Assembly: GCA_934438135.1 (NCBI GenBank)
Contig: CAKSBP010000011.1
Coordinates: 15,107 to 79,106 of the forward strand
Direction of reading: 5' to 3'
From: an uncultured Clostridium sp.
GTDB taxonomy: Bacteria; Bacillota; Clostridia; Lachnospirales; Lachnospiraceae
DNA length: 64,000 nucleotides
How positions within the stretch are numbered: position 1 is the first letter of the stretch; the number at the start of each line of letters is the position of its first letter. Below are positions 45,181 to 53,667 of the stretch, piece by piece. A program made the translations under genes and the position numbers. The notes below the pieces were generated by a model. That model saw only the letters and a list, made by a program, of their open reading frames with translations, was not told the origin of the DNA and did no database searches.

Positions 45181-46506
45181 ATGAAGACGTTAACATTTCT
45201 TGGAGGCGTTCATCCTTTTGAGGGAAAAGACCTTTCAAAAGACCTTCCGATTAAAAAGGTAGCACCAAAAGGCCTTTTGGTTTATCCGATGTCCCAGCAC
45301 ATTGGAGCACCGGCTAAGCCGATAGTTGAAGTGGGAGAACGTGTACTTGTAGGGCAGAAAATAGGAGAGATTGCAGGTTTTATATCTGCGAATATCTGCA
45401 GTTCCGTTTCAGGTACTGTAAAGGCTATTGAACCAAGATTAACGGTTTCAGGTGCCAAATGCACATCTATTATCGTAGAAAACGATAATCAATATGAAAC
45501 AGTAGAAGGTTTTGGACAAAAGAGAGATTTAGAAAAATTATCAAAAGAAGAGATTAGAAATTATATTAAAGAAGCTGGTATTGTTGGTATGGGTGGTGCT
45601 GGTTTCCCAACTCATGTAAAAGTAACACCAAAGGATGATTCTAAGATTGATCGGATCATTGTAAATGGTGCAGAATGTGAACCATATCTGACATCCGATT
45701 ATCGTGTGTTATTAGAGACACCAGAGAAGGTTGTAAAAGGCCTTAAGGTTATGTTGAAGCTTTTTGACAAAGCAGAAGGAATTATCGGAATTGAAGATAA
45801 TAAACCGGAAGCCATTAAGAAAATGCAGGAACTTGTAGCGAATGAAAGCAGAATCACTGTAAAAGTCCTGAAAACAAAATATCCTCAAGGTGCAGAGCGT
45901 CAGATGATTTATGCAACAACAGGAAGAAAGATTAATTCATCCATGCTTCCAGCAGATGCCGGATGTGTTGTTGATAATGTAGATACAGTTGTTTCTATTT
46001 ATATGGCAGTCTGTGAGTCTACTCCTTTAATCAGACGTATTGTTACGGTTACAGGTGATGCGATTCAAAAACCTCAAAACTTTGAAGTGCGTACTGGTAC
46101 TATTTATGGAGAATTAATTGAAGAAGCCGGTGGATTTAAGACGCAGCCTGAAAAGATTGTTTCCGGCGGTCCTATGATGGGTATGGCCTTATTTGATTTA
46201 GAAGTTCCAGTTACGAAAACATCATCTGCGTTGTTATGTATGACAAAGGATGAAGTAGCAGCCAATGAACCATCTGCCTGTATCCGATGCGGACGCTGTG
46301 TAGAAGCCTGTCCAAGTCATCTGGTACCACAGAAGCTTTTGGAGTATGCAGAACATTTTGATGATGAAGGTTTCCAGAAGTTAAATGGTATGGAGTGCTA
46401 TGAATGTGGATGCTGCACTTATGTCTGTCCGGCAAAACGTCGTTTGACACAGTCATTTAAGCAGACACGTAGAAGCATCATGGATAGTAGAAGAAAGAAA
46501 AAATAG
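45181..46506 (+). CDS. rnfC: Rnf complex subunit C, NADH-oxidising/reducing subunit
   Basis: 441 aa. Peripheral FMN/Fe-S subunit that passes electrons between NAD+ and the Rnf complex. N-terminal FLGGVHPFEGKDLSKDLPI and PLSQHIG-like YPMSQHIGAPAKP; the FMN/NAD-binding region GIVGMGGAGFPTHVK, NGAECEPYLTSDYRVLLE; and two C-terminal [4Fe-4S] motifs CIRCGRCVEACPSHLVP and CYECGCCTYVCPAKRRL. First gene of an rnfCDGEAB operon; AAAGGAGG before ATG. Confidence 0.97.
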   Translation: MKTLTFLGGVHPFEGKDLSKDLPIKKVAPKGLLVYPMSQHIGAPAKPIVEVGERVLVGQKIGEIAGFISANICSSVSGTVKAIEPRLTVSGAKCTSIIVENDNQYETVEGFGQKRDLEKLSKEEIRNYIKEAGIVGMGGAGFPTHVKVTPKDDSKIDRIIVNGAECEPYLTSDYRVLLETPEKVVKGLKVMLKLFDKAEGIIGIEDNKPEAIKKMQELVANESRITVKVLKTKYPQGAERQMIYATTGRKINSSMLPADAGCVVDNVDTVVSIYMAVCESTPLIRRIVTVTGDAIQKPQNFEVRTGTIYGELIEEAGGFKTQPEKIVSGGPMMGMALFDLEVPVTKTSSALLCMTKDEVAANEPSACIRCGRCVEACPSHLVPQKLLEYAEHFDDEGFQKLNGMECYECGCCTYVCPAKRRLTQSFKQTRRSIMDSRRKKK

Positions 46507-46536
46507 CACAGTTGAAAAAAGGAAGAGGTGTTATCT

Positions 46537-47511
46537 TTGAGTGAATTATTAAATGTATCAGCTTCACCTCATGTTCGTAGTAAAGATTCCACACAAACGA
46601 TTATGAGAGATGTAGCGATTGCTTTAGTTCCAGGTTGTCTGTTTGGTATTTACAACTTTGGTCTGAAAGCGTTAATTGTACTTCTGGCATCAATAGTTTC
46701 TTGTATGCTTACAGAATACATATATGAAGTGTGTATGAAAAAGCCAGTCACTACAGGTGATTACAGTGCTTTGGTAACAGGAATGCTTTTAGGTATGAAC
46801 CTGCCATATACAGTGCCGGTCTGGATGCCTGTTTTAGGTGGCATATTTGCTATTTTAATTGTAAAAGAGTTATTCGGCGGTCTTGGACAGAACTTTATGA
46901 ACCCTGCCCTTGCTGCAAGATGTTTTCTTATGATTTCATTTGCAAAGAGAATGACAACCTTTGCGTATGATGGCGTAACAGGAGCAACTCCTCTTTATCT
47001 GATTAAATCAGGTGATAAAGCAGCTTCTGTTTCCAGTATCTTATCAGATGGTGGAACAAGCCTTTCCCATATCTTCATCGGTACAATCGGTGGAACCATT
47101 GGGGAAACATCCGTAATTGCATTATTAATTGGTGCAGCTTACTTATTGTATAGAAAAGTAATCAGCTGGAAGATTCCACTTACTTATATTGTGACATTTG
47201 CTGTATTTGTTCTTATTTTTGGAGGAAGAGGTTTCGATATAACTTATCTTCTTTGTGAACTCTGCGGTGGTGGTCTTATTCTTGGTGCTTTCTTTATGGC
47301 AACCGATTATGTAACCAGTCCAATTACTCCGAAGGGACAGATTGTATTTGGTATTCTTCTTGGATGCCTGACAGGAATATTCCGTATTTTTGGTGGAACA
47401 GCTGAAGGTGTTTCCTACGCAATCATCTTCTGTAACCTTTTAGTACCATTGATTGAAAAAGTTACAATTCCGGTTCCTTTTGGAAAGGAGGGAATGAAAG
47501 ATGGCAAGTAA
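46537..47511 (+). CDS. rnfD: Rnf complex subunit D, flavinylated membrane subunit
   Basis: 324 aa starting at TTG 46537, with GGAAGAGG 8 bases upstream, giving the typical MSELLNVSASPHVR start; a GTG at 46528 overlaps that site. About nine TM helices. DGVTGATPL contains the (S/T)GAT-type attachment motif for covalent FMN. The overlap of 11 bases with rnfG suggests coupled translation. Part of the ion-translocating core with E and A. Confidence 0.95.
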   Translation: MSELLNVSASPHVRSKDSTQTIMRDVAIALVPGCLFGIYNFGLKALIVLLASIVSCMLTEYIYEVCMKKPVTTGDYSALVTGMLLGMNLPYTVPVWMPVLGGIFAILIVKELFGGLGQNFMNPALAARCFLMISFAKRMTTFAYDGVTGATPLYLIKSGDKAASVSSILSDGGTSLSHIFIGTIGGTIGETSVIALLIGAAYLLYRKVISWKIPLTYIVTFAVFVLIFGGRGFDITYLLCELCGGGLILGAFFMATDYVTSPITPKGQIVFGILLGCLTGIFRIFGGTAEGVSYAIIFCNLLVPLIEKVTIPVPFGKEGMKDGK

Positions 47512-48133
47512 TGCAAAATCTCAGAATACGTTAGTAAAAGATGCGATTATCTTATTTGCGATCACATTAATCTCAGGCATTTTGTTAGGCTTAAGCTATG
47601 GTGTAACAAAAGGACCTATCGAGAAGGCAAATGAAAAAGCAACTCAGGAGGCTTATAAATTAGTTTATCCAGATGCAGATAAGTTTGAAGAAGACAGTGC
47701 AGCATCTGATAAAGTAAAAGATGTAGATTCCTATTTCAATGAAAACGGAATCGAAGGTGCAACAGTATCTGAAGTACTTGCAGCTAAAGATTCCAGCGGA
47801 AAGCAGATTGGATATGTTATTTCTTTTGCAGCAACAGAGGGTTATGGCGGAGATATTGATTTATCTATGGGTATGACAAACGATGGTGAGATTACAGGTC
47901 TTGAAGTATTATCCTGTTCCGAAACAGCCGGTCTTGGTGCAAAATGTCAGCAGAGCGATTTTAAAGATCAGTTCGCAGGTATTAAAGCAGATGAAATTGA
48001 GTATACAAAAGACGGCAAGACAAAGGATAATCAGATTGATGCCATCAGTGGTGCAACGATCACAACGAAAGCAGTAACGAAGGGTGTGAATGCTGCAATC
48101 AAGTTCTTAAAGAACGATATTATGGCAGGCTAA
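47501..48133 (+). CDS. rnfG: Rnf complex subunit G, covalently flavinylated
   Basis: 210 aa. One N-terminal TM helix (DAIILFAITLISGILLGLSYGVTKG) and an extracytoplasmic FMN-binding domain. ISGATITTKAV holds the SGAT(T) site where ApbE attaches FMN to Thr. GYGGDIDLSMGMTNDGEITGLEVLSCSETAGLG is the usual flavodomain core. Translationally coupled with rnfD. Confidence 0.96.
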   Translation: MASNAKSQNTLVKDAIILFAITLISGILLGLSYGVTKGPIEKANEKATQEAYKLVYPDADKFEEDSAASDKVKDVDSYFNENGIEGATVSEVLAAKDSSGKQIGYVISFAATEGYGGDIDLSMGMTNDGEITGLEVLSCSETAGLGAKCQQSDFKDQFAGIKADEIEYTKDGKTKDNQIDAISGATITTKAVTKGVNAAIKFLKNDIMAG

Positions 48134-48149
48134 GAAGGAGGAAAGAGAT

Positions 48150-48863
48150 ATGAATAAATATGTAGAACGTATTTATAACGGTATTGTAAAAGAAAATCCT
48201 ACCTTTGTTTTAATGCTTGGTATGTGTCCGACTCTGGCAACCACAACATCAGCTATTAATGGTATGGGTATGGGTTTAACAACAACCGCTGTTTTAATTT
48301 TATCCAATGCATTGATTTCTGCATTGAGAAAAGTCATTCCAGACAAGGTAAGAATCCCGGCATTTATCGTAGTTGTTGCATCTCTTGTAACAATTGTACA
48401 GTTATTAATGCAGGCTTACGTTGGCTCTTTATATGATGCATTAGGAATTTACATTCCACTGATCGTAGTTAACTGTATCATCTTAGGCCGTGCAGAAGCA
48501 TATGCTTCTAAAAATTCCGTTTTATTATCCGCCTGTGATGGTATTGGTATGGGATTAGGTTTCACAGTTGGTTTAACATGTATTGGTCTTGTAAGAGAGC
48601 TTCTTGGTAACGGAAGTATCTTCAATTTAGGAATTCTTCCATCTTCTTATGAACCAGTATCTATTTTCGTAATGGCACCTGGTGCATTCTTTGTATTAGC
48701 AATGTTAACAGCATTACAGAATAAATTCAAAGCACCATCTGCAACAAATGTACCTCACAGTGGTGAGACATTAAGCTGTGGCGGAAATTGTTCTGCCTGT
48801 ACAGGAAGTGCCTGCGTAGAAAATCATAAAAAACTTAAGGATGCGAAGGAGGGAATGAAATAA
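48150..48863 (+). CDS. rnfE: Rnf complex subunit E with Cys-rich C-terminal tail
   Basis: 237 aa. Six TM helices of the Rnf-Nqr membrane core (NPTFVLMLGMCPTLATTTSAINGMGMGLTTTAVLI; ALGIYIPLIVVNCIILGRAEAYASKNSVLLSACDGIGMGLGFTVGLTCIGLVRELLGNGSIF). Family cysteines in the membrane may bind an Fe-S cluster. The C-terminal tail beyond the last helix contains C210, C214, C217 and C222 (CGGNCSACTGSAC), a possible extra metal site. Confidence 0.95.
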   Translation: MNKYVERIYNGIVKENPTFVLMLGMCPTLATTTSAINGMGMGLTTTAVLILSNALISALRKVIPDKVRIPAFIVVVASLVTIVQLLMQAYVGSLYDALGIYIPLIVVNCIILGRAEAYASKNSVLLSACDGIGMGLGFTVGLTCIGLVRELLGNGSIFNLGILPSSYEPVSIFVMAPGAFFVLAMLTALQNKFKAPSATNVPHSGETLSCGGNCSACTGSACVENHKKLKDAKEGMK

Positions 48864-49438
48864 TGAAAGATTTGATTGTTATTTTAATTGCAGCAGCCCT
48901 TGTCAACAACGTTGTATTAAGCCAGTTCCTTGGTTTATGTCCATTCTTAGGTGTATCGAAAAAGATTGATACTGCAGCCGGCATGGGTGGTGCTGTAATC
49001 TTCGTAATTACGCTTGCTTCCCTGCTTTGTAGTATTGTTAATAAGTTTATCTTAGTAAAACTGAACATTACTTATCTTCAGACATTAGTATTTATTCTAC
49101 TGATTGCCGCTTTGGTTCAGTTCGTAGAAATGGTACTGAAAAAGACAATGCCTTCTTTATACAGTGCATTAGGTGTATATCTTCCACTGATTACAACAAA
49201 CTGTGCCGTACTTGGTGTTGCATTAATCAACGTTCAGAAAGAATACGGAATTCTTACCAGTGTAGTAAATGGTTTCGGAACTGCACTTGGATTTACGATT
49301 TCCATCGTAATTTTAGCTGGTATCCGTGAAAGATGCGAAAATAATGATGTACCTGATTCATTTAAAGGTTCACCTATCGTATTACTGACAGCAGGTCTTA
49401 TGGCGATTGCCTTCTGTGGATTTGCTGGATTATTATAG
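48863..49438 (+). CDS. rnfA: Rnf complex subunit A
   Basis: 191 aa, six TM helices, paralogous to RnfE. Signature VNNVVLSQFLGLCPFLGVSKKIDTAAGMGGAVIFVIT and YLPLITTNCAVLGVALINVQKEYGILTSVVNGFGTALGFTISIVILAGIRERCE. It forms the membrane core with RnfE and carries conserved Cys for the shared cluster. The ATG overlaps the rnfE stop by one base. Confidence 0.97.
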   Translation: MKDLIVILIAAALVNNVVLSQFLGLCPFLGVSKKIDTAAGMGGAVIFVITLASLLCSIVNKFILVKLNITYLQTLVFILLIAALVQFVEMVLKKTMPSLYSALGVYLPLITTNCAVLGVALINVQKEYGILTSVVNGFGTALGFTISIVILAGIRERCENNDVPDSFKGSPIVLLTAGLMAIAFCGFAGLL

Positions 49439-49453
49439 TGAGGGGGAGTGAAC

Positions 49454-50245
49454 ATGAGTATTACAGGAATAATAACAGCGGCTGCTGTTATGGGTATTAC
49501 AGGATTGGCAGTAGGTCTCCTTCTTGGAGCAGCTGGAATCAAGTTCGCTGTTGAAGTCGATGAAAAGGAAATCAAAGTACGTGAACAGCTTCCTGGAAAT
49601 AACTGTGGTGGTTGCGGATATGCAGGATGCGATGCTCTTGCAAAAGCAATTGCAGCAGGAGAAGCACCTGTAAATGGCTGCCCTGTCGGTGGTGATCCGG
49701 TTGGCGCTGAAATCGGTAAGATTATGGGTGTTTCCATGGAAAAGACAGAGCGTATGGCTGCATTTGTAAAGTGCAGCGGAACTTGTGATAAGACAGAAGT
49801 GAAATATAAATACTATGGTGTTTATGACTGTAAGAAGCTTGCTTTAATTCCAGGACATGGAGAGAAGAAATGTTCTTACGGATGTATGGGATATGGTTCC
49901 TGTGTCAGAGCCTGTCAGTTTGATGCTATTCAGATTGTAAATGGTGTTGCAAAGGTTGATAAGGAAAAATGTAAAGCATGTGGAAAATGTGTTGCTGAGT
50001 GTCCAAATCACTTAATTGAATTAATTCCATATAATGCAAAACATGCAGTACAGTGTAGTTCACAGGATAAAGGTAAGGCTGTAAAAGAAGTCTGTCAGGC
50101 TGGCTGCTTAGGCTGCGGTTTATGTGTAAGACAGTGTGAAGCAGGAGCAATTACACTGGAAAATAATATTGCTCATATTGATCAGAGTAAATGTACTGGA
50201 TGCGGTAAATGTGCTGAGAAATGTCCTGTTAAGGTTGTTATGTAA
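49454..50245 (+). CDS. rnfB: Rnf complex subunit B, ferredoxin-facing Fe-S subunit
   Basis: 263 aa from ATG 49454 (GAGGGGGAG upstream). An N-terminal TM helix is followed by a Fe-S domain NCGGCGYAGCDALAKAIAAGEAPVNGCPVGG, then several [4Fe-4S] motifs: CSYGCMGYGSCVRACQF, CKACGKCVAECPNHL, CLGCGLCVRQCEAGAI and CTGCGKCAEKCPVKVV. It accepts electrons from reduced ferredoxin. Last gene of the operon, closed by a terminator. Confidence 0.97.
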   Translation: MSITGIITAAAVMGITGLAVGLLLGAAGIKFAVEVDEKEIKVREQLPGNNCGGCGYAGCDALAKAIAAGEAPVNGCPVGGDPVGAEIGKIMGVSMEKTERMAAFVKCSGTCDKTEVKYKYYGVYDCKKLALIPGHGEKKCSYGCMGYGSCVRACQFDAIQIVNGVAKVDKEKCKACGKCVAECPNHLIELIPYNAKHAVQCSSQDKGKAVKEVCQAGCLGCGLCVRQCEAGAITLENNIAHIDQSKCTGCGKCAEKCPVKVVM

Positions 50246-50255
50246 TTTTTTATAC

Positions 50256-50298
50256 AAAAAATACGGTCTGGAGTGGTATGCTCTAAACCGTATTTTTT
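50256..50298. terminator. Bidirectional terminator between rnfB and apbE
   Basis: AAAAAATACGGT (50256-50267) and ACCGTATTTTTT (50287-50298) form a perfect 12-bp stem with A and T tracts, usable by both convergent transcripts. Confidence 0.9.
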
Positions 50299-50311
50299 AC
50301 GTATTAATGTG

Positions 50312-51355
50312 TTATTCTTCTGCTTCAGTAATATCATAGCTTTCAAAAATGCCGGAACTATAATGTTTTTTACCGTTTTTTGTAATAAAAATTCCATCTA
50401 ATCCATCTTTGGATTCAATATATTTCATTCCTTTTTCTAATCCCATTGCAAAACAGGTTGTACTAAGTGCATCTCCGTCTACTGATTTTTCCGAAATGAT
50501 AGTAACAGACATTAAATCATTATCATAGGGATAGCCTGTTTCTGGATTTAAAATATGGTGATAAAGCTTGCCGTTTTCTGTAAAGTAACGCTCATATATC
50601 CCGGAAGTCACAATAGACTTGTCAGAAATTTTTATTGAAGCAATGGTCTTTTCCCTGTCTTTAAATGGTGCCTGTATTCCGATGTTAAAGTCAGAACCAT
50701 CCGGTTTGTCTCCTACTAAAAGGATATTACCGCCTAAGTTGATGACTGCGGAATTTACCCCTTTCTCTAATAAGAAGTCTTTGATTCTGTCTGCAATATA
50801 ACCTTTTGCAATAGCACCTAAGTCAATCTGTTCTCCAACATCTGTTCTTATAATTGACTTCCCATCTACCAAGATATTCTGATAACCGATTTCAGGAAGA
50901 GCAGCTTGGATGACTTTATCATCCGGAACTTTCGGGCTATCGGATTTAAAATTCCAAAGGCTGCTGACAGGAGCGATGGAGATATCAAAAGCACCTCCGC
51001 TGATTTTACTATATTTAAGCCCTATGTCAATTAGAGAAGCCAGGTCATCGGAGGCTTTAAAATGGACGGAGTTCGAGTGGTTCAGCTTGTATAGTTCGCT
51101 TGCTTCGTTAGTACGGCTGAAAACAGTCTCATAGCTTCTGCAGAGTTTGAATGCATCTGCTAAAATATCCTGATCACTGGAATCATAAAGGGATATCGTG
51201 ATTACCGTATCAAGAGCAATTTGTGTATCCGTCAGTAATGGTTTGGATTCTGATTCTTTCTTTCTAGTGTGAAAAGAAAAGAGTAATATCAGAAGCAGAA
51301 AGATAATACATACTGTATACAGGAGAAATTGTTTCTTTTGCATATCGATTTTCAT
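50312..51355 (-). CDS. apbE: FAD:protein FMN transferase
   Basis: 347 aa with an N-terminal membrane helix (FLLYTVCIIFLLLILLFSF) but no lipobox Cys, so it is anchored rather than lipidated. Transfers FMN from FAD to Thr of SGAT-type motifs on the outer membrane face. Motifs: LDTVITISLYD, FDISIAPVSSLWNF, IDLGAIAKGYIADRI, VNLGGNI, SDKSIVTSGIYERYF, YHHILNPETGYPY and DALSTTCFAMGLEKG. It is convergent with the rnf operon and should flavinylate RnfG and RnfD (inference from context and family). Confidence 0.95.
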   Translation of the reverse strand: MKIDMQKKQFLLYTVCIIFLLLILLFSFHTRKKESESKPLLTDTQIALDTVITISLYDSSDQDILADAFKLCRSYETVFSRTNEASELYKLNHSNSVHFKASDDLASLIDIGLKYSKISGGAFDISIAPVSSLWNFKSDSPKVPDDKVIQAALPEIGYQNILVDGKSIIRTDVGEQIDLGAIAKGYIADRIKDFLLEKGVNSAVINLGGNILLVGDKPDGSDFNIGIQAPFKDREKTIASIKISDKSIVTSGIYERYFTENGKLYHHILNPETGYPYDNDLMSVTIISEKSVDGDALSTTCFAMGLEKGMKYIESKDGLDGIFITKNGKKHYSSGIFESYDITEAEE

Positions 51356-51474
51356 AAATCGGCCCCTAATTCTTTTATTTTGTTGTTTTCAAGTCCTTGT
51401 AGGTTTATTATAGAAATGAGAAAGAATGGTGTCAAGCTGGAAATGAGAAAATTTAACAGTGCAGGAGGATACAA

Positions 51475-51837
51475 ATGAAAAAAAATGATTTTATTTTAAT
51501 ATGCACATTATTGGGGATTGCTGCTGCAATTATTATCTGTCAGTATGTATTTCAGAATAAAGATGCCACATTGGTGGTAATTACGGTGGAAGGGGAAGAA
51601 TATAAGACACTGCCTCTGGACAAGAATACAGAGCTAAAGGTAGGAGAGAAAAATGGATGCTATAATATAGTACAAATTAAAAATGGCAGGGTGAAAGTAA
51701 CGGAAGCAACGTGTAAAAATCAGGTTTGTGTAAAGGCGAAGGCAATCAGTAAAGCAGGAGAATCTATAGTATGTCTTCCACATCAGATGATTGTTAAGAT
51801 TGTTTCGGACTCGCCTCAAAAAAGTATATTGAAATAA
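51475..51837 (+). CDS. NusG domain II protein, membrane-anchored (EetA-like)
   Basis: 120 aa. One TM helix (FILICTLLGIAAAIIICQYVF) and an extracytoplasmic NusG_II beta-domain: YNIVQIKNGRVKVTEATCKNQVCVKAKAISKAGESIVCLPHQMIVKI, with a CX4C pair and a later Cys typical of the family. It has no transcription-factor role. It is divergent from apbE and precedes a Gx-transporter-like gene. From memory, this triplet occurs in loci for flavin-based extracellular electron transfer (EetA/EetB in Listeria). Confidence 0.82.
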   Translation: MKKNDFILICTLLGIAAAIIICQYVFQNKDATLVVITVEGEEYKTLPLDKNTELKVGEKNGCYNIVQIKNGRVKVTEATCKNQVCVKAKAISKAGESIVCLPHQMIVKIVSDSPQKSILK

Positions 51838-51855
51838 GGAAAGGAAAGAAAAAGT

Positions 51856-52344
51856 TTGTCAACAAAGAGATTGTGTCAGATGGGCATTTTAGTAGCAGCC
51901 GCATTTGTTTTAGGCTATTTGGAATCATTGATTCCGTTTAATATTGGGATACCCGGAGTTAAAATCGGCTTCGCAAATCTGGCGGTGGTGATTGCCATGA
52001 GTATTTTAGGGTATAAAGAAGCATTTGAAGTTGGAATTGTAAGGGTCTTTCTGACTGGATTTACATTTGGAAATATGAATAGTTTAATGTACAGCCTTGC
52101 TGGAAGCATTTTAAGCATATTTATTATGGTAATTATGCATAAAAGCAAAAGGTTTAGTATAGTTGGTATCAGTATAGCTGGTGGGCTGGCACATAATATG
52201 GGGCAGCTTATTGTGGCATCTATTATCTTAGAAACCCTTGATTTGAAGTATTATACAGGCTTTTTAATGGTGTGCGGTGTAATTACTGGACTACTGATAG
52301 GAATAATCAGTACACGTGTCGTTTTACATCTTAAAAAAATGTAA
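51856..52344 (+). CDS. Gx-transporter / heptaprenyl diphosphate synthase component I-like membrane protein (EetB-like)
   Basis: 162 aa starting at TTG 51856, with AAGGAAAG upstream. About five TM helices, ECF-S-like fold: LGYLESLIPFNIGIPGVKIGFANLAVVIAMSILGYKEAF, FGNMNSLMYSLAGSILS and GGLAHNMGQLIVAS are hallmarks of the PF07456 group. Despite its historical name it does not carry prenyl synthase motifs. It is coupled 18 bases after the NusG_II gene. It may carry flavin or a quinone precursor (inference only). Confidence 0.82.
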   Translation: MSTKRLCQMGILVAAAFVLGYLESLIPFNIGIPGVKIGFANLAVVIAMSILGYKEAFEVGIVRVFLTGFTFGNMNSLMYSLAGSILSIFIMVIMHKSKRFSIVGISIAGGLAHNMGQLIVASIILETLDLKYYTGFLMVCGVITGLLIGIISTRVVLHLKKM

Positions 52345-52357
52345 AAGATTAAGTATT

Positions 52358-52384
52358 ACAAACGAAAAATTTTAGTTTGTTTTA
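52358..52384 (+). terminator. Terminator after the Gx-transporter-like gene
   Basis: ACAAAC (52358-52363) and GTTTGT (52375-52380), extended inward by AAAA/TTTT with one mismatch, followed by TTTTA. The remaining spacer to 52500 shows only a distant inverted repeat (AAAGATTAAG near 52346 and CTTAATCTTT near 52451). Confidence 0.6.
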
Positions 52385-52499
52385 CTTTATGTACAAGTTA
52401 TTTCTGTTTATAGGAAGATTTATAGTAGGTGTTGTTGTTAACTTTCTCAACTTAATCTTTAAATTCAGGATTATTGTTATAAAAAAATATTCTTATGGC

Positions 52500-52528
52500 T
52501 TGATTTATTGTTCAATATGACGTATAAT
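52500..52528 (+). promoter_or_regulatory. Sigma-A promoter for the second LacI-sugar transporter operon
   Basis: TTGATT (52500-52505), exact 17-bp spacer, TATAAT (52523-52528). Confidence 0.75.
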
Positions 52529-52535
52529 AAAGATA

Positions 52536-52557
52536 CGAAAACGATATAGTTGTTTTC
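52536..52557. promoter_or_regulatory. Putative LacI operator at the promoter start
   Basis: GAAAAC (52537-52542) and GTTTTC (52552-52557) are an inverted repeat just downstream of the -10. The 14-mer CGAAAACGATATAG (52536-52549) resembles a second site TGAAAACACTTTAG at 53618-53631, before the transporter gene. Confidence 0.5.
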
Positions 52558-52595
52558 TACATAAGAAAGAGGAATAGAGATGGTGGTGAACAGTA

Positions 52596-53606
52596 GTGAC
52601 AACGATTAGAGACTTGTCATTAAAATGTGGAGTTTCGGTATCTACTGTCAGCAAGGCACTAAATGGTTATCAGGATATTAGTGAACAGACAAGAGCATTG
52701 GTTTTGAAGCATGCGAATGAAATGGGATATTTTCCGGATGCGAATGCACGGGCATTAAAGATGAAGAAAACCTGTAACATAGGAGTCCTTTATATGGACT
52801 TATCAAATCAGAGCCTTCGTAATGAGTATTTTGCCCATATTTTAGCTTCATTTAAAGAAAAGATTGCAAAAAGAGGATATGACATCACGTTTATAGAACA
52901 CAATATTGGAAATAGAAAAATGTCTTATCTGGAACATTGCCGGTATCGAAATTTTGATGGGATTTGTATCGCATGTGTGGCAGAATATAATGATCCTGAA
53001 ATACTTGAACTTGTGAATAGTGATATTCCCATTGTTTCCATTGATCATTCGTTTAACGGCTCGATAACGATTATGTCTGACAATATCGGGGGGATGCGTC
53101 AGCTGGTTCAGTATATTGTAGACCAGGGACATAAAAAGATAGCATATATTCATGGAACCAGATCGTCGGTAACCCATAATAGACTAGTTAGTTTTAACAA
53201 CATAATGAGGGAAAATAATTTATTTGTGAATAGTGATTATATTCTGGAAGGTGAATATAGAAGTGTTGCGATTACAGAGAAATTAACAGAAAAGCTTCTC
53301 GATTTACCCGACAGACCTACCTGTATTATTGCACCAGATGATTATTCTGCGTTAGGAGTGCTTAATGTTGCAGGGAGAAAGGGTCTTAAGGTACCACAGG
53401 ATTTATCAGTAGCAGGGTTTGATGGAGTTCCATTTGCGAACGTATTGGAACCGAAGCTGACAACTGTAAGGCAGGACGTTGACAAGATTGGGGCAGAAGC
53501 GGCCAAACAGCTTATTAATCTGATTGAAAGCCCTATGACAACATCCTTAGAGAGTATATGTTTAAAAACCAAGTTAATTAAAGGTGGAACAGTAAAGAAA
53601 GTGTAA
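52596..53606 (+). CDS. LacI-family regulator
   Basis: 336 aa, GTG start. N-terminal HTH MTTIRDLSLKCGVSVSTVSKALNGYQDISEQTRALVLKHANEMGYFPDANARALK and sugar-binding-like effector domain (NIGVLYMDLSNQSLRNEYFAHILASFKEKIAKRGYDITFI; CIIAPDDYSALGVLNVAGRKGLKVPQDLSVAGFDG). It is the first gene before the sugar importer and is likely its repressor. A perfect 11-bp hairpin overlaps its stop codon. Confidence 0.92.
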   Translation: MTTIRDLSLKCGVSVSTVSKALNGYQDISEQTRALVLKHANEMGYFPDANARALKMKKTCNIGVLYMDLSNQSLRNEYFAHILASFKEKIAKRGYDITFIEHNIGNRKMSYLEHCRYRNFDGICIACVAEYNDPEILELVNSDIPIVSIDHSFNGSITIMSDNIGGMRQLVQYIVDQGHKKIAYIHGTRSSVTHNRLVSFNNIMRENNLFVNSDYILEGEYRSVAITEKLTEKLLDLPDRPTCIIAPDDYSALGVLNVAGRKGLKVPQDLSVAGFDGVPFANVLEPKLTTVRQDVDKIGAEAAKQLINLIESPMTTSLESICLKTKLIKGGTVKKV

Positions 53607-53618
53607 GCTTTCTTTACT
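53591..53618 (+). other. Perfect hairpin over the LacI stop codon
   Basis: AGTAAAGAAAG (53591-53601), loop of 6, CTTTCTTTACT (53608-53618); no T-run follows. It may mark mRNA processing between regulator and binding-protein genes. Confidence 0.65.
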
Positions 53619-53633
53619 GAAAACACTTTAGTT
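53618..53633. promoter_or_regulatory. Second candidate LacI operator before the binding-protein gene
   Basis: TGAAAACACTTTAG (53618-53631) shares the form YGAAAACRMTWTAG with the site at 52536 and is followed by TT as there. Confidence 0.45.
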
Positions 53634-53667
53634 ATAAATAAACATTTCATTTAAGGAGGAGAAAGAA

